NCBI GenBank assembly: GCA_044351265.1
Contig: JBILGC010000005.1
Coordinates: 15,716-79,715, forward strand
Reading direction: 5' to 3'
Length of the DNA stretch: 64,000 bases
Origin: JAJTFA01 sp044351265
GTDB lineage: Bacteria; Bacteroidota; Bacteroidia; UKL13-3
This document shows positions 46,867 to 56,723 of the stretch, piece by piece. Position 1 is the stretch's first letter, and the number at the start of each line of letters is the position of its first letter. Below the pieces are notes generated by a model, which saw nothing but the letters and a program-made list of their open reading frames with translations, made no database searches and was not told where the DNA came from. The position numbers and the translations under genes are program-made.

Positions 46867-46874
46867 CAAAGTTA
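46867..46874 (-). promoter_or_regulatory. Candidate -7 box (TAACTTTG) for the starch synthase-like operon
   Basis: Exact TAnnTTTG on the minus strand, 27 bases before the ATG at 46839. It overlaps the region just upstream of an alternative start at 46869, supporting the shorter protein. No clear -33 element was found. Confidence 0.42.
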
Positions 46875-46972
46875 TGCTTAATGATAAAAAAATCCTTAAT
46901 ATTCGCCCGTTTTCTTCCTATTTACAGGATAAGTTACAGAAAATTAACACGCTATAATTAAATTCAAGGGTC

Positions 46973-47809
46973 TTGCATCTCTCGAAAACTATAAGTGGTC
47001 TGCAGCAGCATTTACTAAAGGCTGCGCAAAAAGGATTGGGAATTGGGTTTGTCCCCACCATGGGCGCCCTTCATAATGGGCATATTTCCCTTATTAAAAG
47101 AGCTTTATCTGAGAATGACTTGGTGGTTTGCAGCATCTTTGTTAATCCTACCCAGTTTAATCAGGCAGCCGATTTAGAAACTTATCCGAGAACTCCTGCA
47201 GAAGATATTGTTCTGCTTACCCAAGCCGGAACCCATGTTCTCTTTCATCCGGAGGTAAAGGATATGTATCCTTCCGGAATGCAGGTAAAGTCAAGGAATC
47301 TGGGGCCCGTTTCCTCAATTTTCGAAGGTGCTTCAAGACCCGGCCATTTTGATGGCGTGGCAGAGGTGGTGAGCCGTTTGTTACATGCGGTAAAGCCAAC
47401 GCGGGCTTATTTTGGTCTAAAAGATTATCAGCAATGTATGATTATTAAATCTTTGGTCGAGCTGGAGCATATTCCTGTTTCGCTGGTATTTTGCCCAACC
47501 CAGCGTGAGACGGATGGATTGGCCATGAGTTCTAGAAACAGAAGGCTCTCGCCTGAAGACAGAAAGCAAGCAATTATTATTTCGCGCACACTTTTTGAAA
47601 TGAAAGACAATTATAGGTTTGAGCAAAAACAGGCATTACTTGAATTCTGCAAAGCTCGCCTAAATAAATCCCTTCAGCTGGAATATCTTGATATCGTAAA
47701 TGCCCACACCTTGCTGCCTTTGCAATCAGCAGATGAATCGGCAGTGGCCTTATTTGCAGGCAGGTGTGGAGAAGTAAGACTCATTGACAATATGCTGTTA
47801 ACGGAATAA
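46973..47809 (+). CDS. panC: Pantoate--beta-alanine ligase (TTG start)
   Basis: The 278-residue protein starts at TTG; an in-frame TAA a few codons upstream excludes an earlier start. It has GIGFVPTMGALHNGHISLI (the ATP-binding HxGH motif), SIFVNPTQFNQAADLETYPR and YFGLKDYQQCMIIKSL, then MSSRNRRLSP (the KMSKS-like loop). It condenses pantoate and beta-alanine to pantothenate for coenzyme A. It is divergent from the starch synthase-like operon, and lutB follows 27 bases later in the same direction. No panB or panD is in the window. Confidence 0.96.
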   Translation: MHLSKTISGLQQHLLKAAQKGLGIGFVPTMGALHNGHISLIKRALSENDLVVCSIFVNPTQFNQAADLETYPRTPAEDIVLLTQAGTHVLFHPEVKDMYPSGMQVKSRNLGPVSSIFEGASRPGHFDGVAEVVSRLLHAVKPTRAYFGLKDYQQCMIIKSLVELEHIPVSLVFCPTQRETDGLAMSSRNRRLSPEDRKQAIIISRTLFEMKDNYRFEQKQALLEFCKARLNKSLQLEYLDIVNAHTLLPLQSADESAVALFAGRCGEVRLIDNMLLTE

Positions 47810-47836
47810 CAGATTTATTTATTTAATTTGAAAAGG

Positions 47837-49207
47837 ATGCGCCCGTTCGAAGAGTTTTTAAGTAAAGCAACCCATGCAACTGCCAATAAAGAGCAGCGCA
47901 ATGCAGTTTATGTACATGGGCAACGGTATCAGGATGCTTTAAGTACTGCAAGAAAACAATACAAGAACGAGGAACTGGCCAAGGACCGTGCGGCTTATCT
48001 GAAGTGGAAGGTAACGGAGAATCTGGATAAATACCTGATTGATTTTGAGGCTACCCTTATGCGCAGAGGCGGCCGTGTGGTTTGGGCGCATGATGCAGAA
48101 ACAGCAAGGAAAGAAATCCTGCAACTCATCAGTAAAAATGGCGCGCAGCGTGTGTTTAAAAGCAAATCCATGCTGAGCGAAGAAATTAAACTCAACTCCT
48201 TTTTAAGGGAATCAAGTATAGAAGTTATTGAAACCGATATTGGCGAATATATAGTTGATGTAGCCGCTGAAGTACCATTTCATATGGTAAATCCTGCCAT
48301 GCATAAAACAGAAAAAGAAATTGCAGGGTTACTTAATGCCAAAATTGGCACTTCTATGGAGGCCGATGCTGAGGGTATTACCTCAGATGTGAGAGAAATA
48401 ATGCGCAGTTATTTTAGCAAAGCAGCTATAGATGTTTGTATTACCGGAGCTAATTTTTTAATTGCAGACAGCGGCATGGTAGCCATTACGGAAAACGAAG
48501 GCAATATCCGCATGATTACCGCTTTAGCCAATACGCATATTGTTATTGCAGGGATAGATAAAATTATTCCTACGTTAAATGATATTGATACCTTCTTCCC
48601 CTTACTTGCTACCTATGGTACAGGCCAGAAAATTACCTCTTATAACAGTGTTATTGGTCCTAAAACACCGGATGATTATGATGCACCTGCCGAGTTTATT
48701 GTGGTGTTGATTGACAATGGCAGAACCAATCTGCTCGCTCAGCCCGATCAGCGACAAGCATTGTCGTGCATCAAGTGTGGAGCATGCGCCAATGTTTGTC
48801 CGGTTTATCAGGTAATTGGTGGCCATGCATATGGCGTTAATAATAGTGGGCCAATTGGCGCGGTTACCCAGCCCCATGAGCAAGGACTTGATGAGTTTAA
48901 ACACCTTAGCTACGCCTCATCGCTGTGTGGCAACTGCACGCAGATTTGTCCTATGAAAATAGATTTGCACAATCATTTGCTTAGAAACAGGCGCGATAGT
49001 GTGCAGCAGGGCCATGCAAAAAGTGCTGAGAAGTTGATGTGGTACAGTTGGAAAAAGATGATGTTAAGCAGAAAGAACATGAACAAAGGTGCCACTATTA
49101 AGAACTTTATGCTCAAGTCTTTTTTTAAAACAGCATGGGGTGAGGATAGGGAGTTTCCTAAAGTTACAGAAAAATCCTTCAATCAAATCTGGAAGGAAAG
49201 TCATTAG
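47837..49207 (+). CDS. lutB: LutB-type iron-sulfur protein of lactate oxidation
   Basis: From the ATG at 47837 there are 456 residues beginning MRPFEEFLSKATHATANKEQ; a TTG nine bases upstream is an alternative. The first 300 residues form the LUD domain (DIGEYIVDVAAEVPFHMVNP, IVIAGIDKIIPTLNDI). Two ferredoxin-type motifs follow: CIKCGACANVCPVYQ and SSLCGNCTQICPMK. It belongs to the LutABC complex that oxidises L-lactate to pyruvate. The partners LutA and LutC are not in this window, so the complex must be assembled from unlinked genes or this protein has another role. Confidence 0.9.
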   Translation: MRPFEEFLSKATHATANKEQRNAVYVHGQRYQDALSTARKQYKNEELAKDRAAYLKWKVTENLDKYLIDFEATLMRRGGRVVWAHDAETARKEILQLISKNGAQRVFKSKSMLSEEIKLNSFLRESSIEVIETDIGEYIVDVAAEVPFHMVNPAMHKTEKEIAGLLNAKIGTSMEADAEGITSDVREIMRSYFSKAAIDVCITGANFLIADSGMVAITENEGNIRMITALANTHIVIAGIDKIIPTLNDIDTFFPLLATYGTGQKITSYNSVIGPKTPDDYDAPAEFIVVLIDNGRTNLLAQPDQRQALSCIKCGACANVCPVYQVIGGHAYGVNNSGPIGAVTQPHEQGLDEFKHLSYASSLCGNCTQICPMKIDLHNHLLRNRRDSVQQGHAKSAEKLMWYSWKKMMLSRKNMNKGATIKNFMLKSFFKTAWGEDREFPKVTEKSFNQIWKESH

Positions 49208-49259
49208 GAATTGTTTAAAGGTTTACTTTCACAATTCCAAGCAAAATAGCTATCGTTGC

Positions 49260-49760
49260 TTATTGCAAAAACACATTTACTTTTTTCTTTTCAATGGTAA
49301 CTGCAATATGCTCCTGCAGAGTAGTAGATAGGCTAATGCCAATAAAATCTGCAGCTACAGGAAAAGTTTTGTGGTTGCGGTCCACCAGAATAGCTGTTTG
49401 AATTGTGGCTACTCCTAATTTTAAAAAAGGAAGAAGCGCATAAATAAGTGTTCTCCCTGTATTCAGCACATCATCGACTATTACAGCATGCATGCCAGAT
49501 TTTTTTAGTTCGACAGAAAGTTGGGTGCTGCTTTCTGATGGGTTATCCTTATTAACCATTATAGTTATTGTCATTATTTTAATGCCTGAAATAGATGTAA
49601 GTTCCTCTGCCAGCAAAGAAGCAATGGTTTCACCCCGCCCGCTTATACCTGCAATGCACAACTCCTTTGCATTAAAATTTCTTTCATAAATTTGGTAAGC
49701 CATGCGTTTCACAATCTGCTTTACCTGCTCATGCGTAAGTATTTGGGTACGTGCAACTGA
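49260..49760 (-). CDS. PyrR-like phosphoribosyltransferase family protein
   Basis: The ATG at 49760 gives 166 residues starting MSVARTQILTHEQVKQIVKR, a normal PyrR-family start; an upstream in-frame ATG at 49808 is less likely. The PRPP-binding loop is VIVDDVLNTGRTLIYAL, and the earlier GISGRGETIASLLAEEL and later RNHKTFPVAADFIGISL match the family. PyrR controls pyrimidine genes by RNA binding or has uracil phosphoribosyltransferase activity, but Bacteroidota members may use other bases. It converges on lutB; an imperfect inverted repeat (GGAATTGT at 49207, ACAATTCC at 49231) lies between the two stops. Confidence 0.82.
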   Translation of the reverse strand, partial: SVARTQILTHEQVKQIVKRMAYQIYERNFNAKELCIAGISGRGETIASLLAEELTSISGIKIMTITIMVNKDNPSESSTQLSVELKKSGMHAVIVDDVLNTGRTLIYALLPFLKLGVATIQTAILVDRNHKTFPVAADFIGISLSTTLQEHIAVTIEKKKVNVFLQ

Positions 49761-49851
49761 CATAAGGATTTTTTCTTCAAAAGTAGGTTTTCCGTGCAGT
49801 ATGCCCAATATTTATTGGCTTGCGTGTAAACTTTTATTTTTAGTGAATTAT

Positions 49852-49881
49852 TTTGTGCAAAATCAAAAATCCCTATATTTG
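49852..49881 (+). promoter_or_regulatory. Promoter of rpmE2 (TTTG-N18-TATATTTG)
   Basis: The -33 TTTG (49852-49855) and the -7 TATATTTG (49874-49881) are separated by 18 bases, close to the Bacteroidota consensus spacing of 19. The ATG of rpmE2 is 20 bases downstream of the -7 box. Confidence 0.7.
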
Positions 49882-49901
49882 CCCTCCCAAATTTTTTACA
49901 A

Positions 49902-50153
49902 ATGAAACCAGAAATACATCCTAAAAACTATAGATTGGTCGTGTTTAAAGACATGTCTAATAACTATTCTTTCCTATGCCGCTCTACTGTAGATACTAGA
50001 GAGACTGTGAAATGGGAAGACGGAAACGAATATCCTTTGTTTAAACTAGAGATTTCTCATAAATCTCATCCGTTCTTTACCGGTCAAAATATGCTTATTG
50101 ATACTGCAGGACGTATTGACAAATTCAACAAACGTTACGCTAAAAAGAAGTAA
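49902..50153 (+). CDS. rpmE2: 50S ribosomal protein L31, type B
   Basis: The 83-residue protein starts MKPEIHPKNYRLVVFKDMSN, contains TVKWEDGNEYPLFKLEISHK and ends with GRIDKFNKRYAKKK. This is the longer type B form of L31, which lacks the CxxC zinc pair; here there is a single Cys. It is a component of the large ribosomal subunit at the central bridge. It has its own promoter and terminator and is therefore a single-gene transcript. Confidence 0.96.
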   Translation: MKPEIHPKNYRLVVFKDMSNNYSFLCRSTVDTRETVKWEDGNEYPLFKLEISHKSHPFFTGQNMLIDTAGRIDKFNKRYAKKK

Positions 50154-50169
50154 TACAAAATTTATATAG

Positions 50170-50198
50170 AAAAGCTCTCCGTTTGGGGGGCTTTTTTT
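50170..50198 (+). terminator. Rho-independent terminator after rpmE2
   Basis: The hairpin AAAAGCTCTCC-gttt-GGGGGGCTTT has ten base pairs, including G-T wobbles, followed by a run of seven T. It lies 17 bases after the rpmE2 stop. Confidence 0.85.
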
Positions 50199-50211
50199 AT
50201 AATATCGCATC

Positions 50212-51405
50212 ATGAACCTAATTCTGTTTGATGGCTACAGCAGAACCGATCTACTGCCTTTTACTTTTACAAGGCCGGTAGCAGCTATTCGTTTTGGCAT
50301 ACTCACCATTGCCGAAAAATGGCAAAAGCATTTAAATACAACTGTTTCTTACCTTACGCAAGATTATCTGCAACCTAAGTTTCCGCCGCTAACCCAAGCC
50401 GATAATTTGCTTATAAACGGATCGGTTTGCCCGGATGATATTATTATAAGTGAAATTAAACAGCTTAACCTAGGTGAAGCATTATATGCAGGAAACTTGC
50501 TGGTAGCAGCTTATGTAAAGGCTGCAGATGTGGTGGGTTTTGATGAAACAACTTTTCAGGGAATTAAAGTTTATAGCAAGCAGGAAAATCCTTTGCGTAC
50601 AGAATTTGTGCACGATATTTTTTCTAAAAATGATAAGGCCATAGCGGCAGACTTTGCATTGCTAACCAAAGGCCGTATATCCCAGCCAATATCTGCAACC
50701 AATCAGGTTGTTAATCCGGAACATATTTTTATTGAACCTGGAGCAAAGGTTGAGTTTAGCATACTCAATGCATCTGCCGGACCTATTTATATTGGTAAAG
50801 ATGCAGAGGTAATGGAAGGCTGTAAAATTAGAGGTCCATTTGCTTTATGTGAGCATGGTGGTTTAAAAATGGATGCCAAAATTTATGGTGCAACCACTGT
50901 TGGTCCGCATTGCAAAGTGGGAGGCGAGGTAAATAACGTGGTGTTTTTTGCCTATTCCAATAAGGGGCATGATGGCTTTTTGGGTAATGCGGTAATAGGT
51001 GAATGGTGCAATCTGGGTGCCGATACCAACTGTTCCAACCTTAAAAACACTTATGATGAGGTGAAATTATGGAGCTACCGCACCCAACGTTTTGATAAAA
51101 CCGGATTAACCTTTTGCGGATTAATAATGGCAGACCATGCCAAATGCGGAATTAACACCATGTTCAATACGGGAACCGTGGTTGGTGTAGGTGCAAATAT
51201 TTTTGGTGCCGGTTTTCCCAGAAACTTTATTCCATCATTTGCTTGGGGCGGTGCGCAAGGCTTTGATACATTTCAGCTAAATAAATTTTATAAAATGGCT
51301 GAAGCCATGTGTGCCCGCAGGAATGTGGTGTTTGATGAAAACGATAAGGCTATTATTGCTCATATTTACAAGGCTACTGCTGAATTCAGGTTATGGGAAA
51401 ATTAG
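50212..51405 (+). CDS. Bacteroidota-type GlmU-like sugar nucleotidyltransferase/acetyltransferase
   Basis: The 397-residue protein starts MNLILFDGYSRTDLLPFTFT and has the alternative GlmU layout of this phylum: an N-terminal domain with the pattern TRPVAAIRFGILTIAEKW (about 20-40), then a left-handed beta-helix of hexapeptide repeats (about 165-340), including GPIYIGKDAEVMEGCKIRG and FAYSNKGHDGFLGNAVIGEW. Family members are assigned the last two steps to UDP-N-acetylglucosamine, but the nucleotidyltransferase half is very divergent from E. coli GlmU. It is followed by tpiA in the same direction, and glmS lies elsewhere in the window, which fits UDP-GlcNAc supply. Confidence 0.85.
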   Translation: MNLILFDGYSRTDLLPFTFTRPVAAIRFGILTIAEKWQKHLNTTVSYLTQDYLQPKFPPLTQADNLLINGSVCPDDIIISEIKQLNLGEALYAGNLLVAAYVKAADVVGFDETTFQGIKVYSKQENPLRTEFVHDIFSKNDKAIAADFALLTKGRISQPISATNQVVNPEHIFIEPGAKVEFSILNASAGPIYIGKDAEVMEGCKIRGPFALCEHGGLKMDAKIYGATTVGPHCKVGGEVNNVVFFAYSNKGHDGFLGNAVIGEWCNLGADTNCSNLKNTYDEVKLWSYRTQRFDKTGLTFCGLIMADHAKCGINTMFNTGTVVGVGANIFGAGFPRNFIPSFAWGGAQGFDTFQLNKFYKMAEAMCARRNVVFDENDKAIIAHIYKATAEFRLWEN

Positions 51406-51455
51406 CACATTATATCCATTCAATGCATTTTAATAGTCATTTATAAACTATACCA

Positions 51456-52223
51456 ATGATGAGAAAAAAAATAATAGCCGGCAACTGGAAGATGAACAAA
51501 ACCTTTGAAGAAGGAATGGCACTTGTAACCGAAATAACCGGAATGCTAAAAGACGAATACAGCGGAAGTGCTGAGGTAGTAATTATTCCACCCTTTACAC
51601 ATGTTAACGCCATTAGCCGAATGATGGCAGATGCAAAAAACACTACAGTAGGTGCGCAAAATTGCAGCAACCATGCAAGTGGTGCTTACACAGGAGAGGT
51701 AAGCGCAGCTATGCTAAAAAGTGTGGGTGCCACATATGTCATTATTGGCCACAGCGAGCGCAGGCAATACTTCTTTGAACAAAATGCCTGGCTGGCTCAG
51801 AAGGTTGATGCCGCGCTGGCAAATAACCTAATGCCTATTTATTGCTGCGGAGAAACGCTAGAAGAACGTGAATCAAATAAACATTTTGATGTGCTGAAAA
51901 CACAAATAAGAGAAGGATTATTCCATTTATCTGCTGAGTATTTTGCAAAGGTTGTAATAGCCTATGAGCCTGTTTGGGCAATTGGTACAGGCAAAACTGC
52001 ATCTACAGTACAAGCACAGGAGGTGCATGCATTCATCAGAAGTTTAATCAGCGAAATATATGGCGAATCCATTGCTCAGCAAACAACTATTCAATATGGT
52101 GGAAGTGTGAAGCCTGATAATGCAGCTGAATTATTTGCAGCTCCTGATATTGATGGAGCATTAGTTGGCGGAGCAGCGCTGCAAAGCCGCAGCTTTGTTG
52201 ATATTGTTAAAGCAATGCGTTAA
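51456..52223 (+). CDS. tpiA: Triosephosphate isomerase
   Basis: The 255-residue TIM barrel begins MMRKKIIAGNWKMNKT, giving the active-site Lys. The electrophilic His lies in VIIGHSERRQYFFE, the catalytic Glu in IAYEPVWAIGTGKTAS, and the phosphate-binding YGGSVKPDNAAELF and DGALVGGAAL close the protein. It interconverts dihydroxyacetone phosphate and glyceraldehyde 3-phosphate in glycolysis. A terminator follows. The annotated start could also be the second Met (51459). Confidence 0.98.
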   Translation: MMRKKIIAGNWKMNKTFEEGMALVTEITGMLKDEYSGSAEVVIIPPFTHVNAISRMMADAKNTTVGAQNCSNHASGAYTGEVSAAMLKSVGATYVIIGHSERRQYFFEQNAWLAQKVDAALANNLMPIYCCGETLEERESNKHFDVLKTQIREGLFHLSAEYFAKVVIAYEPVWAIGTGKTASTVQAQEVHAFIRSLISEIYGESIAQQTTIQYGGSVKPDNAAELFAAPDIDGALVGGAALQSRSFVDIVKAMR

Positions 52224-52243
52224 GCATACATTTTATAAATTAA

Positions 52244-52270
52244 AGGCTGCCATTAGGTGGTCTTTTTTTT
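52244..52270 (+). terminator. Rho-independent terminator after tpiA
   Basis: AGGCTGCC-atta-GGTGGTCT pairs with several G-T wobbles and is followed by eight or nine T residues, 20 bases after the stop codon. The stem is weak, but the T tract is strong. Confidence 0.65.
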
Positions 52271-52373
52271 GGCTATACGCACAGTGAGGTTAGTTGTCGT
52301 TGTGCAGAAATAAGCCTTGGTTTGATATTCTAACATCATTTCTTTTATTATTTTAGCCCTTTCATTATTCGCC

Positions 52374-55300
52374 ATGATCAAAAAAGCAGGTGTTATTTTA
52401 ATGTTGGTTTTCTGGGTGGGTATTGTTAAGGCACAATTGTCAACCGACCTTATTCAGTTTAGCAACGATCTCGAAGATTTTATTAAGAAATCAGGAGGCA
52501 GTACCGCCAGGGATGCAGGTGATGAGTTTGTAGGATATTTCAATGCCGGACGTTTTACCAATCCGCAAAAAATTCAAATCATTCGTATATGCAATGAAAT
52601 GATAAACCGCCATACCCCAATGCCCGACTTTGAAAATTATTTGCGCACGGTAAATGGCATGTTTGAAAATAACCAGCATAAGAAGTTTGATAATTGGCAA
52701 AAGGCTGCATATGCTACTTTTACTTCAGGTGAGTCTGATGAATACCATGATTTTTTGCAGATTTCACGAAATATTTTTGCAGAAGGCATAGTAGCTCAGG
52801 TAGGCGGAATGAAGTGGATGAGCAGCAACCCCAATGTGGAAATGGAAACCAAAGGAACAGTTGGTTTCGTCTTTAAAAACATTAATCTCTTTTGCTATAC
52901 CCAAGGTGATACACTTGAAATTTACAGTACCAGTGGTAAGTATTTGCCTGCATCAAATTCTTGGAAAGGAAGCGGTGGTAAACTGGACTGGACCCGCGTT
53001 TCTATTGACAGTGCCACTATGTTTGCTGAACTTAAAAGTTATGAAATAGATTTTGCGACAGGATACTTAAAATCAGATTCAGCATGGTTAAGTTATCCGT
53101 TATTGTTTGATAAACCCCTTCTTGGTAAGTTGGTTGACAGGGCAATGGCGCAGAGCCAAGGAGAACGCTCTAACTATCCGCAATTTGTTTCTTATCAGCG
53201 TAATTTTTCAAAATTGAATTTCGGCAAAGGAAAATTTACTGGATCCTTTGCCATGAAGGGCAAACGAATTAATGGTAAAGGCTCAGACACCTTAAAAGCA
53301 GAGCTTTTGTTTACTTATAAGGATAAACCAACCCTAAAGGTGCTCGCCAATGATTTTGTGGTGAAAAATAACACAGTCGTTACCAATGAAGCATCAGTTA
53401 TTCTTTACCTTGAGAAAGATTCAATTTTTCATCCGCAGGTAAGGTTCAATTATCGTATTCAGGATAATTACATAAATATTTACCGCAGTGAAGAAGGAAT
53501 AAGTATGGCCCCTTTTTACGATTCATACCACAACGTAGAATTTTACTGTGATGAAATAAAATGGGATTTAACCAACCCAAAGATTGATATAGATATGGTG
53601 AATGACAATGCACCGGCCAAGTTTGAGTCAATCAATTATTTCAGAGACATGAGGTATGAGAAGCAGCAGGGTATATTGGCTTATAACCCTTTGAACAGAA
53701 TCAACTCCTACTGTTTAAAGTTTAACGTAAAGGAATTTTTTGTTCAGGATTATGCCGCTAATTTCAAAAGCAATCCTGAGGATATAGAGCTGCAGATGAT
53801 TGATTTGAATGATAAAGGTTTTGTGGAATATGATAAAAAGCGCAAATATGTTAAGGTGAAACGTAAATTACAGGATTATGTTAATGCACATAACGGAAGA
53901 ACCGATTTTGATGCCATTGCCTTCCTCTCAATCATTAAACGTATACCAAATGCAACCATTTCACTAATCAACAATGATTTACAGATTCAGGGTGTACCTA
54001 AGTTCTATTTCTCCGATTCGCAGAACGTATATATTATTCCGCAGGATCAGATTATTACCCTTAAGAAAAATCGTGCAATGGATTTTTCAGGCAAGTTACG
54101 CTCAGGTAAAGTAGATTTTTATGGCAACGGCTTTTCATTTGATTATGTAAAGTTTCAGATACGATTAAACAACGTAGATTCTATGAAGTTTCTTTACAAG
54201 GATGCTTCCATCGGGATGGATATGCCAATAAGAAGTGCCATCGAGAATATTTACGGAACGCTGGCCATAGACCATCCGAACAATAAAAGTGGTAGAAAAA
54301 AATATCCGGGTTATCCTATTTTCAAATCAGATATTGGCTCTAAAGTTTTCTATAATAAACCCACCACACAATTGGGTGTTTATGATAAAAATAGATTTTA
54401 CTTTGATGTTGATCCTTTTACCATGGACAGTCTTAATGATTTAAATCTTGAAGCGCTTGCACTTAGTGGCACCTTTGTTTCGGGAGATATTGTTCCGGAA
54501 CTAAAGCATTTTCTTTCCCTCCAACCTGATAAATCTCTCGGCTTTATTCTTGAAAGTCCGGAAGCGGGTTATCCAATGTATAGAGGTAAAGGTCGAGGAT
54601 TTATTAGATTGTCATTGAGTGATGAAGGATTGTTTGGTGATGGAGAAATAAAGTATCTCTCATCCTCATCAAAAGCTGATCAGTTTATCTTACTACTAGA
54701 TTCGATGAATGCACAGGTAAAAACCTTTGTTAACGACCGCACCGGAATTTATCCAACGGTAAAAGCAAATCAGGTTTATGAGCATTGGATGCCATATAAC
54801 GATTCCATGTATGTATATAGTCAGCAGGAAAAAATTAGCTTCTCAGCCGATAGGGCAACCCTAATGGGAACATTGATGTTAACGCCCGAACTAACCGCAG
54901 CTGCAGGCAATATTGATGTGGAAAAGGCAGTACTTAACTCACGGAATTTTTGGTTGCAGCCGGATAATATTTTATCTGACACTGCTTATTTTCGCTACCG
55001 TTCTGCTGCAGATTCTGTTGTTTTTGCATTTGTCTCAGGTGCTACAAAATGTAATGTTGACTTAGAAAATAGGATTTCCAATTTTGACTTCAATTTATTT
55101 AATCTCAATTCCAATTTTATATATAATCAGTATGCAGGTTCATTTGCACAATTTATCTGGTACATGGATCATAAGAAACTTGATTTTCGTTCTTATCTTC
55201 ATGCAGGTGAAGAAGTATCGTATCTTGTTTCAACCAATGCTGAGCAAGACTCACTATTATTTAAAACAGGCATAACTACATATGATGTAACCGATTATAC

Positions 55301-56723
55301 GCTCAGACCTCGTAAAATCCCATATATAAGTGTGGGCGATGCTAAAATCTATGCTGATAGCCAGAAAGTAGTGATTAGAGAGGCTGCTGATATGGACATC
55401 TTATATCGAGCAAAAATTATTGCCGATAGTGCCAACCGATATCATAATATAGAAAATGCCATGCTTAAAATAGGCGGTAAATTTACTTTGAATGGTGTAG
55501 GAGATTATGAGTATATTGATCGAAAGAAAAATCGGCAGTTGTTTTACCTGCATGAAATTGGCATAAGCAAGGAGCGCCATTTAATTGCCAAAACAAATAT
55601 CCCTGATTCTATTAATTTTTATATAGGCCCTAAAATATTATTCAGAGGTAATGCTAACCTAAAAAGTATTATCAAAAATCTGGAGTATGACGGCTTCTTC
55701 CTCACTCAGCATACATTACCTATTCCTAAAACAGAGTGGTTCAGAAATGCTGCTGTTGTAAATCCTGACTCAGTTTTTATTAATGTAGCAGCACAAACCA
55801 CTAACCTATCAAGGCAGGCTTTGATGGTAGGTGTAAATGTTTCAAATGATTCAACGCACGTATATCCTTTATTCTTTACTCGCAAACGCAATGGATCAGA
55901 TCATGAATTAATGCGTGTGGAAGGAACCTTGTTTTATGATGAGAAAACAAAAGAATTTAAAATGGGTGCCTACAATAAAATATTTAAAGAAGCTACAAAA
56001 GGCAATTTAATTGTACTGAATGAAGCTAAGCAATCGGTTTCATATGAAGGTAAATTTGATATGGCGTTTAAGGGAAGCAAGTTTGAAATTGGCGCAGCAG
56101 GTTCGGCAGTTTATTCATTAGCTGATACCTCATTTAATATGAAACTGGTAGCACTGCTTAATTTTCCTTTCGCCCAAAATGCATTACGCATCATGTATGA
56201 TTCTTTAACAGATCAATCGCTTATGGCCGCTCAGCCGGAGTTTAATCCTGAGTTTTTAACCAAGGCACTTTCTGAGTTGGTTGAAGAGAAAAACATCAAG
56301 CGTATCAATGAAGAGATTAATGAAAACAACAATATTCGTTTAATAAATGATCTGGAAAAAACCATATTCATTTCCGATATTCAGTTGAGGTGGAATCAAA
56401 CCACGCGCTCTTTTGTTTCGGTAGGTGAAATTGGTATCAACTCATTTGATAAATATAAGTTCGAAAGAAAAATTAAGGGGATGATGGAAATTGTGAAACG
56501 TAGAAGTGGTGATGACTTTACCCTTTATCTGCAATCCATGCAGGGAAGCTGGTATTTCTTTAAGTACCAGAAAGGTATCATGTATACCATTGCATCCGAT
56601 CCCCTTTATAATAAATATGTAAAAGATAATATTGATAAGGTTTCTAAAGATGATTTCAAACTAAGGTTGGCTAATATTTCTGCCCGCAATCAGTTTGTAA
56701 AAGCAATGAAAAATAAGCAATGA
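52374..56723 (+). CDS. Very large exported protein of unknown function (1449 residues)
   Basis: It has a signal peptide (MIKKAGVILMLVFWVGIVKA). Residues 20-220 include helical segments (LIQFSNDLEDFIKKSGGST); most of the rest is predicted beta-rich, with recurring strand-turn motifs such as KVDFYGNGFSFDYVKFQIRL and FGDGEIKYLSSSSKADQF. No T9SS sorting domain, PKD repeat or catalytic motif is visible, and it ends in a charged amphipathic segment (about 1390-1449). I do not recognise a Pfam-like family. Its large size, single signal and the four-base overlap with plsY suggest a conserved envelope protein, perhaps linked to phospholipid or LPS biogenesis, but this is inference. Confidence 0.8.
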   Translation: MIKKAGVILMLVFWVGIVKAQLSTDLIQFSNDLEDFIKKSGGSTARDAGDEFVGYFNAGRFTNPQKIQIIRICNEMINRHTPMPDFENYLRTVNGMFENNQHKKFDNWQKAAYATFTSGESDEYHDFLQISRNIFAEGIVAQVGGMKWMSSNPNVEMETKGTVGFVFKNINLFCYTQGDTLEIYSTSGKYLPASNSWKGSGGKLDWTRVSIDSATMFAELKSYEIDFATGYLKSDSAWLSYPLLFDKPLLGKLVDRAMAQSQGERSNYPQFVSYQRNFSKLNFGKGKFTGSFAMKGKRINGKGSDTLKAELLFTYKDKPTLKVLANDFVVKNNTVVTNEASVILYLEKDSIFHPQVRFNYRIQDNYINIYRSEEGISMAPFYDSYHNVEFYCDEIKWDLTNPKIDIDMVNDNAPAKFESINYFRDMRYEKQQGILAYNPLNRINSYCLKFNVKEFFVQDYAANFKSNPEDIELQMIDLNDKGFVEYDKKRKYVKVKRKLQDYVNAHNGRTDFDAIAFLSIIKRIPNATISLINNDLQIQGVPKFYFSDSQNVYIIPQDQIITLKKNRAMDFSGKLRSGKVDFYGNGFSFDYVKFQIRLNNVDSMKFLYKDASIGMDMPIRSAIENIYGTLAIDHPNNKSGRKKYPGYPIFKSDIGSKVFYNKPTTQLGVYDKNRFYFDVDPFTMDSLNDLNLEALALSGTFVSGDIVPELKHFLSLQPDKSLGFILESPEAGYPMYRGKGRGFIRLSLSDEGLFGDGEIKYLSSSSKADQFILLLDSMNAQVKTFVNDRTGIYPTVKANQVYEHWMPYNDSMYVYSQQEKISFSADRATLMGTLMLTPELTAAAGNIDVEKAVLNSRNFWLQPDNILSDTAYFRYRSAADSVVFAFVSGATKCNVDLENRISNFDFNLFNLNSNFIYNQYAGSFAQFIWYMDHKKLDFRSYLHAGEEVSYLVSTNAEQDSLLFKTGITTYDVTDYTLRPRKIPYISVGDAKIYADSQKVVIREAADMDILYRAKIIADSANRYHNIENAMLKIGGKFTLNGVGDYEYIDRKKNRQLFYLHEIGISKERHLIAKTNIPDSINFYIGPKILFRGNANLKSIIKNLEYDGFFLTQHTLPIPKTEWFRNAAVVNPDSVFINVAAQTTNLSRQALMVGVNVSNDSTHVYPLFFTRKRNGSDHELMRVEGTLFYDEKTKEFKMGAYNKIFKEATKGNLIVLNEAKQSVSYEGKFDMAFKGSKFEIGAAGSAVYSLADTSFNMKLVALLNFPFAQNALRIMYDSLTDQSLMAAQPEFNPEFLTKALSELVEEKNIKRINEEINENNNIRLINDLEKTIFISDIQLRWNQTTRSFVSVGEIGINSFDKYKFERKIKGMMEIVKRRSGDDFTLYLQSMQGSWYFFKYQKGIMYTIASDPLYNKYVKDNIDKVSKDDFKLRLANISARNQFVKAMKNKQ

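Noticed and set aside
49207..49238. Inverted repeat GGAATTGT/ACAATTCC between lutB and the phosphoribosyltransferase gene
   Set aside because: An eight-base stem with a 16-base loop and no T run. It may act as a bidirectional terminator, but it was not strong enough to call.
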